Shown in pieces: positions 63,889-64,000 of a DNA stretch of 64,000 nt. The number at the start of each line of letters is the position of its first letter. The stretch's first letter is position 1. Both the position numbers and the translations under genes were made by a program. Source of the DNA: Desulfuromonas sp964536375 (GTDB lineage: Bacteria; Desulfobacterota; Desulfuromonadia; Desulfuromonadales; Desulfuromonadaceae); the NCBI GenBank assembly GCA_964536375.1, contig CAZHXF010000008.1, positions 9,151 to 73,150 on the forward strand, read 5' to 3'. A model generated the notes under the pieces. That model was not told the DNA's origin. It saw nothing but the letters and a program-made list of their open reading frames with translations, and ran no database searches.

Positions 63889-63964
63889 GCCGTTATAGCT
63901 CAGCTGGTAGAGCACTTCACTCGTAATGAAGGGGTCAACGGTTCGACTCCGTTTAACGGCTCCA
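63889..63964 (+). tRNA. tRNA-Thr, anticodon CGT, with encoded CCA
   Basis: 76 nt cloverleaf. The acceptor arm GCCGTTA pairs with TAACGGC. The D-arm is GCTC...GAGC, the anticodon stem CTTCA/TGAAG encloses loop CTCGTAA (anticodon CGT, reads ACG), and the T-arm contains GGTTCGACTCC. Discriminator T and CCA follow. Confidence 0.96.
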
Positions 63965-63972
63965 ATAAAAAA

Positions 63973-64000
63973 CGGCAGGTATCGTCATGACGACCTGCCG
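63973..64000 (+). terminator. Terminator hairpin after tRNA-Thr (cut by the window end)
   Basis: Outer arms CGGCAGGT and ACCTGCCG enclose a second palindrome, CGTCATGACG. The expected T-run would lie beyond base 64000. Confidence 0.7.

Noticed and set aside
1..64000. CRISPR array, prophage or plasmid origin
   Set aside because: No regularly spaced direct repeats, cas genes, phage structural genes or replication-initiator genes were seen.

Overview
The window looks like a chromosomal segment of an anaerobic Gram-negative deltaproteobacterium of the Desulfuromonadales (Desulfuromonas/Pelobacter-like). This is inferred from System II cytochrome c biogenesis (ccsA-resB), the ffh-rpsP-rimM-trmD-rplS-rnhB-yraN order, a thiE-thiD fusion, a DUF3343 protein, and the rubredoxin, ferritin and RACo-like genes. 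No rRNA or taxonomic marker is present, so genus is not claimed. A run of exactly 100 N (58879-58978) shows a scaffolded draft assembly.

Layout. (1) 1-7.4 kb, minus strand: translation and RNA-modification block (rsmI fragment, nadE, yraN, rnhB, rplS, trmD, rimM, rpsP, ffh, DUF3343). (2) 7.4-9.3 kb: a small membrane protein with dciA on plus, then trmN6 on minus. (3) 9.3-17.8 kb, minus: ccsA-resB, purE, purD, purH, a RACo-like ASKHA protein and alr. (4) 18-25.4 kb: a PAS-PAS-GGDEF-EAL enzyme with a G11 tract at its 5' end, a TPP-riboswitch-controlled thiED-thiC unit on plus, and a chemoreceptor with a C-terminal sensor. (5) 25.5-30.1 kb: pseudouridine synthase, a pabC remnant, a MATE exporter, speD, rubredoxin and ferritin. 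(6) 30.4-39.4 kb, minus: a choline-to-glycine-betaine cluster (proW, proV, outer-membrane barrel, choX/proX-like binding protein, betB, betA, GntR/FadR-type regulator). It is followed by about 850 bp of gene-poor DNA with hairpins, an IS-like remnant and a dispersed palindromic repeat. (7) 40.2-57.3 kb: class II aldolase and an extended GAPDH (divergent), rpsU, then a large glycogen unit (glgP, glgA, glgB, malQ, GH57, glgC, glk, pgi, ykgJ-like). (8) 57.6-64 kb: lemA with two TPM-domain genes, tmcAL, sfsA, serB, mntP, a MazG-like gene, and tRNA-Thr(CGT) with its promoter and terminator.

How the genes work together. The glycogen block has every step from glucose or glucose-6-phosphate routing (glk, pgi) through ADP-glucose (glgC), chain synthesis and branching (glgA, glgB) to breakdown (glgP, malQ, GH57). 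Together with aldolase and GAPDH it forms a carbon-storage and glycolysis/gluconeogenesis cluster. The choline cluster has uptake (barrel, binding protein, permease, ATPase), two-step oxidation to the osmolyte glycine betaine, and a regulator whose own promoter carries a matching palindromic operator.

Most notable items: (a) the poly-G tract in the c-di-GMP gene, a candidate phase-variable switch; (b) the choline island and its paired TGGTnnnACCA sites; (c) a 137-bp inverted repeat between betB and the binding-protein gene; (d) a multi-hairpin stretch at 39.7-39.94 kb with no gene; (e) a 21-nt duplication flanking the N gap, which suggests the gap is artificial. I did not find a clearly unprecedented multi-gene system.
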